In this document: in pieces, positions 19,053 through 27,286 of the stretch | How the letters are laid out: the number at the start of each line of letters is the position of its first letter | How positions within the stretch are numbered: the stretch's first letter is position 1 | Assembly (NCBI GenBank): GCA_947427205.1 | Contig: CANEHB010000009.1 | Location: 1-64,000 of the forward strand | DNA from: an uncultured Clostridium sp. | GTDB lineage: Bacteria; Bacillota; Clostridia; TANB77; CAG-508 | Reading direction: 5' to 3' | DNA: 64,000 nt | Position numbers and translations under genes: made by a program | Notes under the pieces: model-generated | What the model saw: only the letters and a program-made list of their open reading frames with translations | What the model was told of the DNA's origin: nothing | The model's database searches: none

Positions 19053-19511
19053 TTATTTACTAGTTGAACCAAATCCACCTACTCTTTCACCCTCGGCTGA
19101 ATCATCATCTGATATTAAATATTTTTGGAATATGGCTTGTCCTATAGCATCACCTTTTTTTATTTCTATATCTTCTTCTTTTAAATTAAAAAATGAAAAC
19201 ATAAAATGTCCGTCATTATCTGGATTTCCATAATAATCTTTATCTATTACTCCTATACCATTTGCCATTACTAATCCTTTTTTTCCTGGATTAGAACTTC
19301 TATTACAAAGTATTAAAACTTCATCATCTTCCATATAAGCTTTTAACCCTGTTTTTACTAAAGTTGGTTTTTGACCCTTTTTAAAAGATGGTATTATGCA
19401 GTCCTCTGCTGCTTCTATATCATATCCTGCTGAATATTTTGTTTTTCTTATTGGTAAGTTTATTCCTGCATTTTCAAATCCTTTTGCTACTTCAAATCCA
19501 CGTTTTTTCAT
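19053..19511 (-). CDS. dut: dUTP diphosphatase
   Basis: Hydrolyses dUTP to dUMP and pyrophosphate, keeping uracil out of DNA and feeding thymidylate synthesis. 152 aa trimeric dUTPase with its motifs: SAGYDIEAA, NRSSNPGKKG, the catalytic run GIGVIDKDYYG, and the C-terminal P-loop-like GGFGSTSK. The insertion in motif 3 (NPDNDGHF) resembles YosS-type Bacillus enzymes. It has its own promoter. It complements the uracil-DNA glycosylase at 45127-45693. Confidence 0.92.
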   Translation of the reverse strand: MKKRGFEVAKGFENAGINLPIRKTKYSAGYDIEAAEDCIIPSFKKGQKPTLVKTGLKAYMEDDEVLILCNRSSNPGKKGLVMANGIGVIDKDYYGNPDNDGHFMFSFFNLKEEDIEIKKGDAIGQAIFQKYLISDDDSAEGERVGGFGSTSK

Positions 19512-19540
19512 TTTATTTTCTCCTTTATCTATTTTTTCAC

Positions 19541-19569
19541 ATTATATAATTTTATTTATTAAATTTCAA
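19541..19569 (-). promoter_or_regulatory. Sigma-A promoter of dut
   Basis: TTGAAA (19564-19569), 17-bp spacer, TATAAT (19541-19546). Confidence 0.6.
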
Positions 19570-19727
19570 TGTTTTATTTGTAATTTACATATAACTAACC
19601 TATATTATTTTCAATTCACGTAAATTAACACATTTTATTACTATTGAAGAATTTACATAAAACTGATATAATATATATGGCAATTTTTATAATTAATATA
19701 TCAAAAAAAGAAAGAGAGGTCATTAAT

Positions 19728-20285
19728 ATGGCACACGGAGGACACTGCGGCAGAAGTCATGTACATCATCATTATCGGGGTAGAAGCAGTATAAATATTC
19801 CGACACCAATTCTAATACTGATAATATTAGGTGTTTTGGCTATATCCATATGGGAAGCTTCTGTCAAATCTGACATAGGCAGTAAAAAGCCTTTAGAAGG
19901 CACCTATGCGACATATCCTTTATATCTTATTGATGAAACAAACTACTTGTCAGATCATGAATTGATTATTAATGGACTACAATATTTATATGATAAAACA
20001 AATGTGCAAGTAGTTGTAGTAGTATCCAGTGGATCTTGGTCTGATCAAAAGGCTGTAGATGAGTACTATAAAATGTTTGATGATGAGGCCCATATGCTAA
20101 TCATAATCACAACTTCATGGTACGAAAAATATGACTATTATGCTATTGGAGACTTAACTAACAGCGTAATTGACGATCGGGCTGCTGATTACCTGATTAA
20201 TACCTTAATCAACAACAGTAGAAATGGTGAAAAGTGGGAAAGAGTTTTAAAAGAATTTACTGATAAACTCTTATCTGCATCTTAA
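19728..20285 (+). CDS. His-rich membrane protein with TPM-like domain
   Basis: 185 aa. A short His/Gly-rich cytoplasmic head (MAHGGHCGRSHVHHHYRGR) precedes one transmembrane helix (PILILIILGVLAISIW) and a C-terminal domain resembling the TPM fold (DETNYLSDHE, VVVVVSSGSW, LIIITTSWYEK, AIGDLTN). TPM proteins are linked to membrane-protein quality control or phosphatase activity; no specific role can be given. The ATG at 19728 follows GAGAGG; the frame is open 84 bp further but without a ribosome binding site. Composition is less AT-rich than its neighbours and it contains two in-frame CGG codons (HYRG and DDRA), so it looks acquired. Confidence 0.7.
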   Translation: MAHGGHCGRSHVHHHYRGRSSINIPTPILILIILGVLAISIWEASVKSDIGSKKPLEGTYATYPLYLIDETNYLSDHELIINGLQYLYDKTNVQVVVVVSSGSWSDQKAVDEYYKMFDDEAHMLIIITTSWYEKYDYYAIGDLTNSVIDDRAADYLINTLINNSRNGEKWERVLKEFTDKLLSAS

Positions 20286-20300
20286 TTAATCTTTCTGTAT

Positions 20301-20347
20301 GGGAAAAAGAGGAGTTACAATCTTGAAGTAACTCCTCTCCCATTTTT
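20301..20347 (+). terminator. Terminator of the TPM-like gene
   Basis: AGAGGAGTTAC / GTAACTCCTCT stem flanked by GGG and CCC, then ATTTTTA. Confidence 0.85.
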
Positions 20348-20352
20348 ATAAA

Positions 20353-20510
20353 AAGAACAAAAGAGGACATTATTAAAATTGCAAAAGACAAAACTACATG
20401 CAAATGTCCTCGTCTTTGTTCAAGTGCCAAATTTACGTAGTAAATTTGTGTACAAAATTTGCCGAAGGCTTTATATTATAGGAATTGCGTAGCAATTTCC
20501 TATAATATAA
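20353..20510 (-). repeat. Dispersed structured element, family 1, copy C (most complete)
   Basis: Best copy. On the minus strand it starts at the T-run of the rpsR terminator; the first hairpin is 18 bp (20471-20488 / 20492-20510, one bulge). The middle has AAATTTAC-GTA-GTAAATTT, and the last hairpin pairs 20355-20371 with 20403-20421 (GAACAAAAGAGGACATT arm) and is followed by TTTTTAT. 20286-20577 holds nothing else besides two terminators. Confidence 0.8.
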
Positions 20511-20547
20511 AAAACCTGAATGATATAAATAAATATAATCATTCAAG
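20509..20547 (-). terminator. Terminator of rpsF-ssb-rpsR
   Basis: CTTGAATGAT / ATCATTCAGG stem (20515-20547) followed on the minus strand by TTTTTT, which merges with the start of element copy C. Confidence 0.75.
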
Positions 20548-20577
20548 TTCTATATTTTATATTTAGACTAATAGAAA

Positions 20578-20859
20578 TTAATCTTGTGTATATGGTATAA
20601 TTGCAATATGTCTTGCTCTTTTTACTGTTGTTGTGATTTCTCTTTGATGTTTAGCACAAGCGCCTGTTGCTCTTCTTGGTAATATTTTACCTTTTTCGTT
20701 GATAAATTTCTTTAATTGATCAGCGTTTTTATAATCTAATACAAAGTTTTTATCATTACATAATGCACAAACTTTTTTTCTTATTTTTCTAAACTTTGGA
20801 TTAAAATCATCATCTTGATTATTTCTATTGTTTCTTTTATTTTGTTTTTTATCAGCCAT
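20578..20859 (-). CDS. rpsR: Ribosomal protein S18
   Basis: Small-subunit protein, partner of S6 on the platform; 93 aa. The core is typical: [37 protein letters not shown] charged Asn/Arg/Asp extension of about 20 residues precedes it. Three Cys (two in CALC) may bind zinc. Last gene of rpsF-ssb-rpsR. Confidence 0.96.
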   Translation of the reverse strand: MADKKQNKRNNRNNQDDDFNPKFRKIRKKVCALCNDKNFVLDYKNADQLKKFINEKGKILPRRATGACAKHQREITTTVKRARHIAIIPYTQD

Positions 20860-20899
20860 TTCAAATCCTCCAATCTTCTAACTTTATATATTAATTAAA

Positions 20900-21322
20900 T
20901 TAGAATGGTAAATCGTCATCAGATGAAGTAACTTGGAATTCAGCACTTTGTGTAACTGCTTCTCCAAATGTATCTTCAAAACTTCCTGATGCTTCCCCAT
21001 CTCTTTTACTATCTGCAAAATATGCTTCTTCAGCAACTACTTCTGTAACATAATGTTTTTGTCCTTGCTCGTCATCCCAAGTTCTTGTTTGGATTCTTCC
21101 AATTATTCCAACTTGTTGTCCTTTTTTAAAGTATTTGCTACAAAATTCTCCAGTTTTGCTCCAAGCTACAATATTTATAAAATCTGCTTGTCTTTCTTCA
21201 CCTTGTCTTGCAAATCTTCTATTAACTGCTAAACTAAATGAAGCTACTAGAGTATTGTTTGTTTGAGTATATCTTACTTCTGGGTCTTTAGTTAATCTTC
21301 CCATTAAAATTACTTTGTTCAT
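20900..21322 (-). CDS. ssb: Single-stranded DNA-binding protein
   Basis: Coats ssDNA in replication and repair; 140 aa. OB fold (MNKVILMGRLTKDPEVRYT, FINIVAWSKTGEF) with a short acidic linker and the conserved DDDLPF tail that recruits partner proteins. It lies between rpsF (20 bp gap) and rpsR, the usual Firmicute order. Confidence 0.96.
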   Translation of the reverse strand: MNKVILMGRLTKDPEVRYTQTNNTLVASFSLAVNRRFARQGEERQADFINIVAWSKTGEFCSKYFKKGQQVGIIGRIQTRTWDDEQGQKHYVTEVVAEEAYFADSKRDGEASGSFEDTFGEAVTQSAEFQVTSSDDDLPF

Positions 21323-21342
21323 TTGGTTTCCACCTTTCTTTT

Positions 21343-21630
21343 CTATTCTTCGTCTTTTCTTACAACGATGAATTTCATTACTTCGTCTGTAATTCTGTAT
21401 ACTCTTTCAAGTTCTGATATTAAACTTGGTGCAGCTTCAAAGTTAATTAATACATATATACCTTCTGAATTTTTTTTGATTTCATAGGCTAATTTTTTCT
21501 TTCCTAACTCTTCTACTGACTCAACTTTTCCGTCATTATTAATTATGTCTGAAAATTTTTGAGTTAATTCTTTAACTCCTGCATCTTCAACATTTGGATT
21601 AATAATGAATACTGTTTCGTATTTATTCAT
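21343..21630 (-). CDS. rpsF: Ribosomal protein S6
   Basis: 95 aa; KYETVFIINPNVED at the start and VYRITDEVMKFIVVR near the end match S6. First gene of the operon, after AAAGGAGGTG. The roughly 140-nt leader can form a long stem (TATAATGG.. with ..CCATTTATA) and a CATATT-AAA-AATATG hairpin, so S6:S18 autoregulation is plausible, but I do not see a certain known leader motif. Confidence 0.95.
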   Translation of the reverse strand: MNKYETVFIINPNVEDAGVKELTQKFSDIINNDGKVESVEELGKKKLAYEIKKNSEGIYVLINFEAAPSLISELERVYRITDEVMKFIVVRKDEE

Positions 21631-21775
21631 TATCTTTCACCTCCTTTTGGATATTAAACCCATATTTTTAATATGAGTAAGGATATAAATGGTTGTGCTA
21701 TCAATTATTCATTAATTACAAACCATTATATACAACTTATTGTATAAAATAGCTTTGCTATTTTTATACTCGAAT

Positions 21776-21804
21776 ATTTTAACACACTTTTCCTTTTTTG
21801 ACAA
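21776..21804 (-). promoter_or_regulatory. Sigma-A promoter of rpsF-ssb-rpsR
   Basis: TTGTCA (21799-21804), 17-bp spacer, TAAAAT (21776-21781). Confidence 0.65.
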
Positions 21805-21814
21805 GTATTTTATA

Positions 21815-23497
21815 TTATTTTATAATATCATCTTCTTTATTTGTACTATCTTTATTTTTTTGCTGTGCAAAAACTCTATTTCTTGGCAACAAATTCTTTA
21901 TTTCATTTATTATATTACTTATAACAGAAGTTCTTTGCTTTTTAGCAATTGCTCTTATTTCCTGCATTCTTTGTTTATATGTTCTTTGATTTTCTACAAT
22001 TTCTCCTATTTTACTTTTAAATTTATCAAAGTCTTCAGTTAATGTTCTTTCTTCAAGTGATATTTTCTCATTATCAGAAATACTAATATAAAAAGAATCT
22101 TGTTCTTGTAATAAATTTGATGGTAAATTTTTTCCATATCTCTTAGAATATACTGTAGCACATACAGGTCCTCCCATTTCTAGGGAAATTGGCTTCCCAT
22201 TTCTAGCTAATAGATAATAATGATCATCACCTTTTTTAGCACTAAAAAATTTATATTCTTTTATTTTTTCTGATGATATTTCTTCTTTATCCTCTATCAT
22301 TTCTTTTGAAATTCCATTTATTAAAAATCTTTGCGTTTTGCCATATTCTTCTTCTTTTGTTTGAAATGGATAAAATTCACTTTCTTTGTAACTACAAGTT
22401 TCATCTAAAACTTGCACATCATATCCTTTTTTAGTAAGAATCTTTTTAGCTACTATTAGTCTATTTTCATAAAATTTTTTAAATGTATTGTCATTTCCAA
22501 ATTTTCCTCTAACTAATTCAAATCCTTGTAATCTTTCAAAATAGCTTTTGGCATCTTCTATTGTTTTAATATTTTCAAACTCTTTATAAAAAACTTTTTT
22601 TAAAATAGTATTTTGTGTTTGTTTAAAATACGCTTCATCATCTTTTAACTTTTCTGGATTCACTAATCTATTAGATCTGTGTTTAATAAATCTAAAAAGA
22701 TCTTTACCATATTTTTCTGAAAATTCTTTAAAAAATTTATTATCTCCTCTTAATATACTTTCATCTGCATCTTTTTTCAATATATATTCCATTTGTCTTA
22801 TTAAAGAAACATTATAAGTATAACTTGTATCCTTTGAAAAATTAAATTGCAAATCTTTGGAATAAAATCTTGAAACCTTATTTCCATATAATTTCTCTAC
22901 AATATTTTCAGTACCACCTTCAATAAGTCCTGTTTTATCAAAAAAATGTCCCAAAAATGCTACTGGTCCAGTTATAGCATGAATTGTCTCATGAAGTCGA
23001 GTTCTTTTACTTAATATTTCATTTGCTTGAATATCATTCTTATTAAAGTACATTGCATTTGTTGCAGGATGATAAAACGCTGACATCTCTTTTTTAGTTG
23101 AATCCCAGTTAGCACTACAAACAGTAACTTGTTTCAATCTTTCTTGTAATTCATCTTTACTAATATTACAATTTAACTCAGATAATTTATTGATTTGTTC
23201 ATCTACTAAGTATGCTTTCTGTACTGGTGTTAGCTTTTCTATTTGCTTTACTCCTAATAATCTAACTACTTTTAAAGGAAGTATAGCAAAATATATTTCT
23301 GGTGCTTTTAATTCATATGTATTAATAATATTATTAATTAACTTCTCATCTTCAATAATTTTATAATCATTTTCAAATTTTTCGCAAAATAAATCAGATT
23401 CATCACCTGCAAAATGATAAATATTCTTTGATTTCAAATTATAACAATCTACCAATGTATACTCTATATTGTTAAAAATCCTATTTTCTAACTCCAT
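21815..23497 (-). CDS. Unknown protein with HExxH metallopeptidase-like motif, 560 aa
   Basis: I recognise no named family. No signal peptide or transmembrane helix is obvious, so it is probably cytoplasmic. A zinc-peptidase-like site is visible: RLHETIHAITG (His169, Glu170, His173) with a possible third ligand Glu193 in LIEGGTENI about 20 residues on. The segment before it (ATNAMYFNKNDI) resembles NNSIYFSKNMNL before the HECIH motif of the protein at 43985-45121, suggesting distant paralogy. The rest is helical and Lys/Glu-rich, ending in a basic, Gln/Lys-rich tail. It is the first of two genes reading toward rpsF, 16 bp after the 142-aa anchored protein. Proteolysis is inference from the motif alone. 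Confidence 0.6.
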   Translation of the reverse strand: MELENRIFNNIEYTLVDCYNLKSKNIYHFAGDESDLFCEKFENDYKIIEDEKLINNIINTYELKAPEIYFAILPLKVVRLLGVKQIEKLTPVQKAYLVDEQINKLSELNCNISKDELQERLKQVTVCSANWDSTKKEMSAFYHPATNAMYFNKNDIQANEILSKRTRLHETIHAITGPVAFLGHFFDKTGLIEGGTENIVEKLYGNKVSRFYSKDLQFNFSKDTSYTYNVSLIRQMEYILKKDADESILRGDNKFFKEFSEKYGKDLFRFIKHRSNRLVNPEKLKDDEAYFKQTQNTILKKVFYKEFENIKTIEDAKSYFERLQGFELVRGKFGNDNTFKKFYENRLIVAKKILTKKGYDVQVLDETCSYKESEFYPFQTKEEEYGKTQRFLINGISKEMIEDKEEISSEKIKEYKFFSAKKGDDHYYLLARNGKPISLEMGGPVCATVYSKRYGKNLPSNLLQEQDSFYISISDNEKISLEERTLTEDFDKFKSKIGEIVENQRTYKQRMQEIRAIAKKQRTSVISNIINEIKNLLPRNRVFAQQKNKDSTNKEDDIIK

Positions 23498-23513
23498 CTA
23501 TATCTCCTATATT

Positions 23514-23942
23514 TTATTTATACTCTTCTAAATCAACTTTTTCATAGTTTAGTTTTCTTGTATAAATCTTTTCATAATTACTTTCTACACCTTCATAATA
23601 GTATATTGCGTGGCTTTGTTCATTTATAATATAAATATCATTTTTTCCTAATTTTCGTCTTCCATAATATATATTTAAATTTTCTAACTTGTCTAAATCT
23701 ATTTCGTAATAATTATCATTATCATTTGGATTTATAGAGTTTTCTTTAAAATCAATTTTTTCACTTTTTACAGGTATAAATCCATTATCTAAATAATACA
23801 TTGATATTCTATCATCTAATATTTCAATATCTTTATATACATTATTTAATTTGTTTAGCTTTGTAATAGAAATAGTCTGACTAGCAATTATAAATAAAAT
23901 CAGAAAAGAAATTACTAATATAATTAAATTTTTCTTGCTCAT
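23514..23942 (-). CDS. Hypothetical membrane-anchored protein, 142 aa
   Basis: One N-terminal hydrophobic helix (NLIILVISFLILFIIAS) followed by a roughly 115-residue extracytoplasmic part rich in Tyr, Asn and acids. The pattern of short helix, then YYLDNGFIPV and repeated YEI / YYGR / IYII strands is reminiscent of pilin-like or type II secretion-like small proteins, but without a prepilin peptidase site I can recognise. Probably cotranscribed with the HExxH gene downstream. Confidence 0.5.
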   Translation of the reverse strand: MSKKNLIILVISFLILFIIASQTISITKLNKLNNVYKDIEILDDRISMYYLDNGFIPVKSEKIDFKENSINPNDNDNYYEIDLDKLENLNIYYGRRKLGKNDIYIINEQSHAIYYYEGVESNYEKIYTRKLNYEKVDLEEYK

Positions 23943-24011
23943 ATATTTCCTTCCAACATTGTTCTTTTTATACCTATAGCTTACTATTAAATTAATTTTA
24001 TTTCAATAGTA

Positions 24012-24057
24012 AAATTAAAAGAAATCTTGTTACTTAAATCAAGATTTCTTTTAATTT
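24012..24057. terminator. Terminator of spoIVFA-spoIVFB
   Basis: Perfect 18-bp stem (24012-24029 / 24040-24057) with AT-rich base, overlapping the spoIVFB stop codon. Confidence 0.7.
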
Positions 24058-24676
24058 AAATCACTCTTTTTATAGTATCTGATGCTTTCTTGAAAATATT
24101 ATATTTCTTTTCTTCAATATAATATAAATACCACAAATATACTATTAATACTAATAAATATACATTCTTTAATTTTACTATTACTATACTATATGCAAAA
24201 GTAATTGCAAATAAAAAACACTTACTAAAAAGTATCATAAATTTATTTGAAGGACCTATTCCTAAAATCACTCTTAAAATCTCTTTTAGAATTTTCCCAC
24301 CATCTAACGGTAAAATTGGTATAAGATTAAATATGCAAATTGCTAAATTTGTATATATTATTTTTTCATATTCTCCTTTTAATCCTTCTATGTACATAAA
24401 TGCTATTGCAATAGCAAGGTTTACAAGTGGCCCTGCTAAATAAAATAAAACTTTATATATTAATTTATTTTTTCCATATGAATAAAATTCTAATGAAACA
24501 CCTAGTGGATTTAAGTTTAACTTTCTTGGTTTCCCACCAATCATTATTCCTACAAATAAATGAGCTAATTCATGAATTAAAATAAATATAAGAAAAATTA
24601 TGTATGTATCAATATTATTTAATAATAAAAATAATATTAATACTAGAATTATTTTTAAGTTAATTTCTATTTTCAT
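24056..24676 (-). CDS. spoIVFB: SpoIVFB-type site-2 metalloprotease (M50)
   Basis: Intramembrane zinc protease; in Bacillus it cleaves pro-sigma-K in the outer forespore membrane. 206 aa with about six helices. The active-site helix is LIHELAHLFVG (His35, Glu36, His39) and the third ligand sits in LPLDGGKIL. NLNPLGVSLEF is also typical of the family. It lies 11 bp after the M23-domain gene, the spoIVFA-spoIVFB order. Sigma-K itself is not in this window, so the substrate is inferred. Confidence 0.85.
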   Translation of the reverse strand: MKIEINLKIILVLILFLLLNNIDTYIIFLIFILIHELAHLFVGIMIGGKPRKLNLNPLGVSLEFYSYGKNKLIYKVLFYLAGPLVNLAIAIAFMYIEGLKGEYEKIIYTNLAICIFNLIPILPLDGGKILKEILRVILGIGPSNKFMILFSKCFLFAITFAYSIVIVKLKNVYLLVLIVYLWYLYYIEEKKYNIFKKASDTIKRVI

Positions 24677-24687
24677 GTTTTGCCTTC

Positions 24688-25524
24688 CTAAAAACTTAAT
24701 ATTTGTAATGGATCTACAAATCTATCATCTACTCTAATTTCAAAATGTAAATGTGGACCTGTACTATTTCCTGTACTTCCAACTGCACCTATTTCTTGCC
24801 CTTGTGCCACAATTTGTCCTTCTTTTACAAATATTTCTGAGCAATGTGCATATAACGTAGTAACATTATTACATCTTATTTTTATATGTTTTCCATAATC
24901 TCCTTCATTTGATACAAGTGTTACAATTCCTTCCATAGAGGCCTTTATTCCTCTACCTTTTGGAGCTGCTAAATCAACCCCTGTATGATATCCTGTTACA
25001 TTTTGATATTCTGACTCCCTTGCTCCAAAACCTGAACTAACAGTAGCTTCTATTGGATTAATAAAACTATATGCAGCTTTCAAATTATTTATATCTAACT
25101 GCATTTCATTCATAGAGCTACTAATTTCTTGTGCTACTTCTTCTTGATTTGTTACTGTTTGTGGTTCTTGCTCTCCTGATAAACTATCTGATGCTGGCTC
25201 GTTATTTTTTTCTTCTGTATTATCTACATTTTCCTCTTTTACAGAATCTTTCAAAAAATCAGTTATCTTAGCACTAATATCTACATTATATTGCTGAATT
25301 TGTGATAAGAACTCCTCAGTAAATATATAATCTTTATTTTGAACTGCAAACACAATAACTGCTAAATTAAACATTATTAACAAATGTAGCAAAAATCTAT
25401 TTTTTAAACTGCCTTTTTCTTTTACTTCTTGCTTTTTTACTAAACCTAAATTTTGACCATTTCTTCTATAATAGATTTCTTGCGCTTTTCTTATTTTTTC
25501 ATCATCATTTAAAATTCTTTCCAA
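24688..25524 (-). CDS. spoIVFA: SpoIVFA-like M23 peptidase
   Basis: 278 aa. Cytoplasmic N-terminus, one transmembrane helix (about 44-61), an acidic Gln/Glu-rich linker, and a C-terminal LytM/M23 domain. Position directly before spoIVFB marks it as SpoIVFA, which in Bacillus carries a degenerate M23 domain and holds SpoIVFB inactive until SpoIVB cuts it. Here the zinc site looks complete: His180 and Asp184 (YHTGVD), His227 (YAHCS), His258 and His260 (PHLHFE). It may thus also hydrolyse peptidoglycan. The start is TTG at 25524, 7 nt after AGAGGTG; that ribosome binding site lies in a hairpin. Confidence 0.78.
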   Translation of the reverse strand: MERILNDDEKIRKAQEIYYRRNGQNLGLVKKQEVKEKGSLKNRFLLHLLIMFNLAVIVFAVQNKDYIFTEEFLSQIQQYNVDISAKITDFLKDSVKEENVDNTEEKNNEPASDSLSGEQEPQTVTNQEEVAQEISSSMNEMQLDINNLKAAYSFINPIEATVSSGFGARESEYQNVTGYHTGVDLAAPKGRGIKASMEGIVTLVSNEGDYGKHIKIRCNNVTTLYAHCSEIFVKEGQIVAQGQEIGAVGSTGNSTGPHLHFEIRVDDRFVDPLQILSF

Positions 25525-25533
25525 AAAAATACA

Positions 25534-25572
25534 CCTCTCTTACATGTTTTAAATATATTCATGTAAGAAAGG
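25534..25572 (-). promoter_or_regulatory. Hairpin overlapping the spoIVFA ribosome binding site
   Basis: Minus-strand arms CCTTTCTTACATG (25560-25572) and CATGTAAGAGAGG (25534-25546) pair over 13 bp with one mismatch. The second arm contains the GAGAGG Shine-Dalgarno. A T-rich run follows, so attenuation is also possible. Confidence 0.55.
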
Positions 25573-25642
25573 TTTATACCTATTAATTAAATATTTCATT
25601 ACTTATTTACTTTTTTATACTCAAATCACTACAAATTTTATA

Positions 25643-25960
25643 CTATAACAAGCTTTTTCCTATAACACCAATAATTAATCCTATACCTAGTATTATATTA
25701 ATAATTTTTGATATTTTAATCTTTTTTTCTAATTCTTTTATTTTAAATTTTTCATAATCTATATTTGATTTATCAATTTTTTCATTTATTATTAGTTCTG
25801 CTTCTTTCAAAATATTCATGTTCGAATCTTTACTTTTTTCTTTTTCATTTTTTATATGGTGTATTTTAACCCCATCTTTAAGTACTATAAATGCCTCTTC
25901 AATAATATTTGACTGAACATCTTTTAAAAATATTATATTATTTAACTTATTAAGCTGCAT
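25643..25960 (-). CDS. Hypothetical tail-anchored protein, 105 aa
   Basis: Unrecognised. A soluble N-terminal part with alternating strands and Lys-rich helices, a long coiled-coil-like stretch (NIDYEKFKIKELEKKIKISK), then a C-terminal transmembrane helix (IINIILGIGLIIGVIG). Its neighbours are sporulation genes (spoIVFA, ylmC, sigG), so a sporulation link is possible but unproven. Confidence 0.5.
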   Translation of the reverse strand: MQLNKLNNIIFLKDVQSNIIEEAFIVLKDGVKIHHIKNEKEKSKDSNMNILKEAELIINEKIDKSNIDYEKFKIKELEKKIKISKIINIILGIGLIIGVIGKSLL

Positions 25961-26093
25961 ACTATCTCCTATCTATGTTTATAAATTTAATAATATAATT
26001 TCCAAATATTTCTAAAATATGCAAGTTATAATCATTTTTATTTCGCATATACTTTAACATATTTCTCTTATAAAATGAAAGGATTTTATAACC

Positions 26094-26333
26094 ATGAATT
26101 ATAATAAAAAGGGATTAGATTTTAAACATAAAGAAGTTATTAATATTAAAGATGGCAGACGTCTTGGATATGTTCAAGATGTAACTGCCGACTTTAAAAC
26201 AGGAAATATAAAAGAAATTATAGTACCTGGTAATAATAATTTTTTTAATATTTTTTCAGCAGGTAGTGAGCTCACAATACCTTGGAATTCTATAAAAGTA
26301 ATTGGTGAAGATATAATTTTAGTGGATTTTTAA
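26094..26333 (+). CDS. ylmC: YlmC/YmxH-family PRC-barrel protein
   Basis: 79-aa PRC-barrel protein; FKHKEVINIKDGRRLGYVQDV and a central IVPG then ELTIPWNSIKVIGEDIILV match YlmC/YmxH proteins, which occur in spore formers close to sigG. No biochemical role is established. GAAAGG precedes the ATG. It is convergent with sigG, with a family 1 element between their 3' ends. Confidence 0.85.
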   Translation: MNYNKKGLDFKHKEVINIKDGRRLGYVQDVTADFKTGNIKEIIVPGNNNFFNIFSAGSELTIPWNSIKVIGEDIILVDF

Positions 26334-26340
26334 TAGAGAA

Positions 26341-26498
26341 TAAAAGAGGACATTATGAAAATTGCATAACACAAAATTACTTGCAAATGTCCTCGTTTTT
26401 TATTTTTATAATTTATTTGTAGTTCACTACATTTCGCACAGCTAAAAATGTACAATATTGCCAAAAATTTTATATTAATTCTTCTTTAATATAATAAT
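26341..26498 (-). repeat. Dispersed structured element, family 1, copy D
   Basis: Lies just beyond the sigG stop codon. Last hairpin arms GAGGACATT (26346-26354) and AATGTCCTC (26386-26394); first hairpin TTATATTAA / TTAATATAA. The middle keeps CGCACAGCTAA. No separate sigG terminator is seen, so the element's own first hairpin may serve. Confidence 0.7.
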
Positions 26499-26507
26499 AC
26501 TTGCTTT

Positions 26508-27281
26508 TTATTTATATAATCTTTTCATATGTTCTAATGCAGTTTTTTCAAGTCTTGATACTTGTGCTTGAGAAATACCTATCTCATCTGCTACCTCCAT
26601 CTGTGTTCTTCCTAAGAAAAATCTTTTATCTATTATCATTCTTTCTTTATCATTTAATTTTTTTAAAGCTTCATTCATAGTTATATTTTCTGCCCATAAT
26701 TCATCTGTATTTTTTTTATCTTTTACTTGATCCATAATATAAAGACTATCTGCTCCATCATTATATACTGGTTCTTGAAGTGATACAGGATCTTGTATTG
26801 CATCTAAACTTAGTACAATATCTTCTTTTTCGACATCTAATTCTTTTGCAATTTCTTCTACTGTTGGTTCTTTTCCATTTTCTCTTGATAATTTTTCTTT
26901 CGCTTGTAATACTTTATAAGCTAAGTCTCTAACAGATCTACTTACCCTTACCATATTATTATCTCTTAAATATCTTCTTATTTCTCCAATTATCATAGGT
27001 ACTCCATAAGTAGATAATTGTATATCTAAACTAGTATCAAAATTATCTATTGCCTTTATTAATCCTACACAACCAACTTGGAAAAGATCATCTGCATTTT
27101 CTCCTCTTCCACAAAATCTCTGAATTACACTCAATACTAATCTTAAATTTCCATTTATTAATTTTTCTCTGGCTTCTTTATCTCCTTCATTCATCTTTTT
27201 GAATAGTTCTTTTGTTTCTTCTTGTGTTAATACTTGTAATTTAGAGGTGTTTACATTTGCTATTTCAACTCTATTAATCAA
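26508..27281 (-). CDS. sigG: Sporulation sigma factor G
   Basis: Late forespore sigma factor, 257 aa, very similar to Bacillus sigma-G: VEIANVNTSKLQVL at the start, NLRLVLSVIQRF, DDLFQVGCVGL, MIIGEIRRYLRDNN (region 2) and QMEVADEIGISQAQVSRLEK (region 4). I place the start at TTG 27281, 7 nt after GGAGG, because it aligns with the family N-terminus. The leader forms a 23-bp hairpin that buries the Shine-Dalgarno. Here it does not directly follow sigE: a DnaB-like gene lies between. Confidence 0.93.
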   Translation of the reverse strand: MINRVEIANVNTSKLQVLTQEETKELFKKMNEGDKEAREKLINGNLRLVLSVIQRFCGRGENADDLFQVGCVGLIKAIDNFDTSLDIQLSTYGVPMIIGEIRRYLRDNNMVRVSRSVRDLAYKVLQAKEKLSRENGKEPTVEEIAKELDVEKEDIVLSLDAIQDPVSLQEPVYNDGADSLYIMDQVKDKKNTDELWAENITMNEALKKLNDKERMIIDKRFFLGRTQMEVADEIGISQAQVSRLEKTALEHMKRLYK

Positions 27282-27286
27282 AATAA

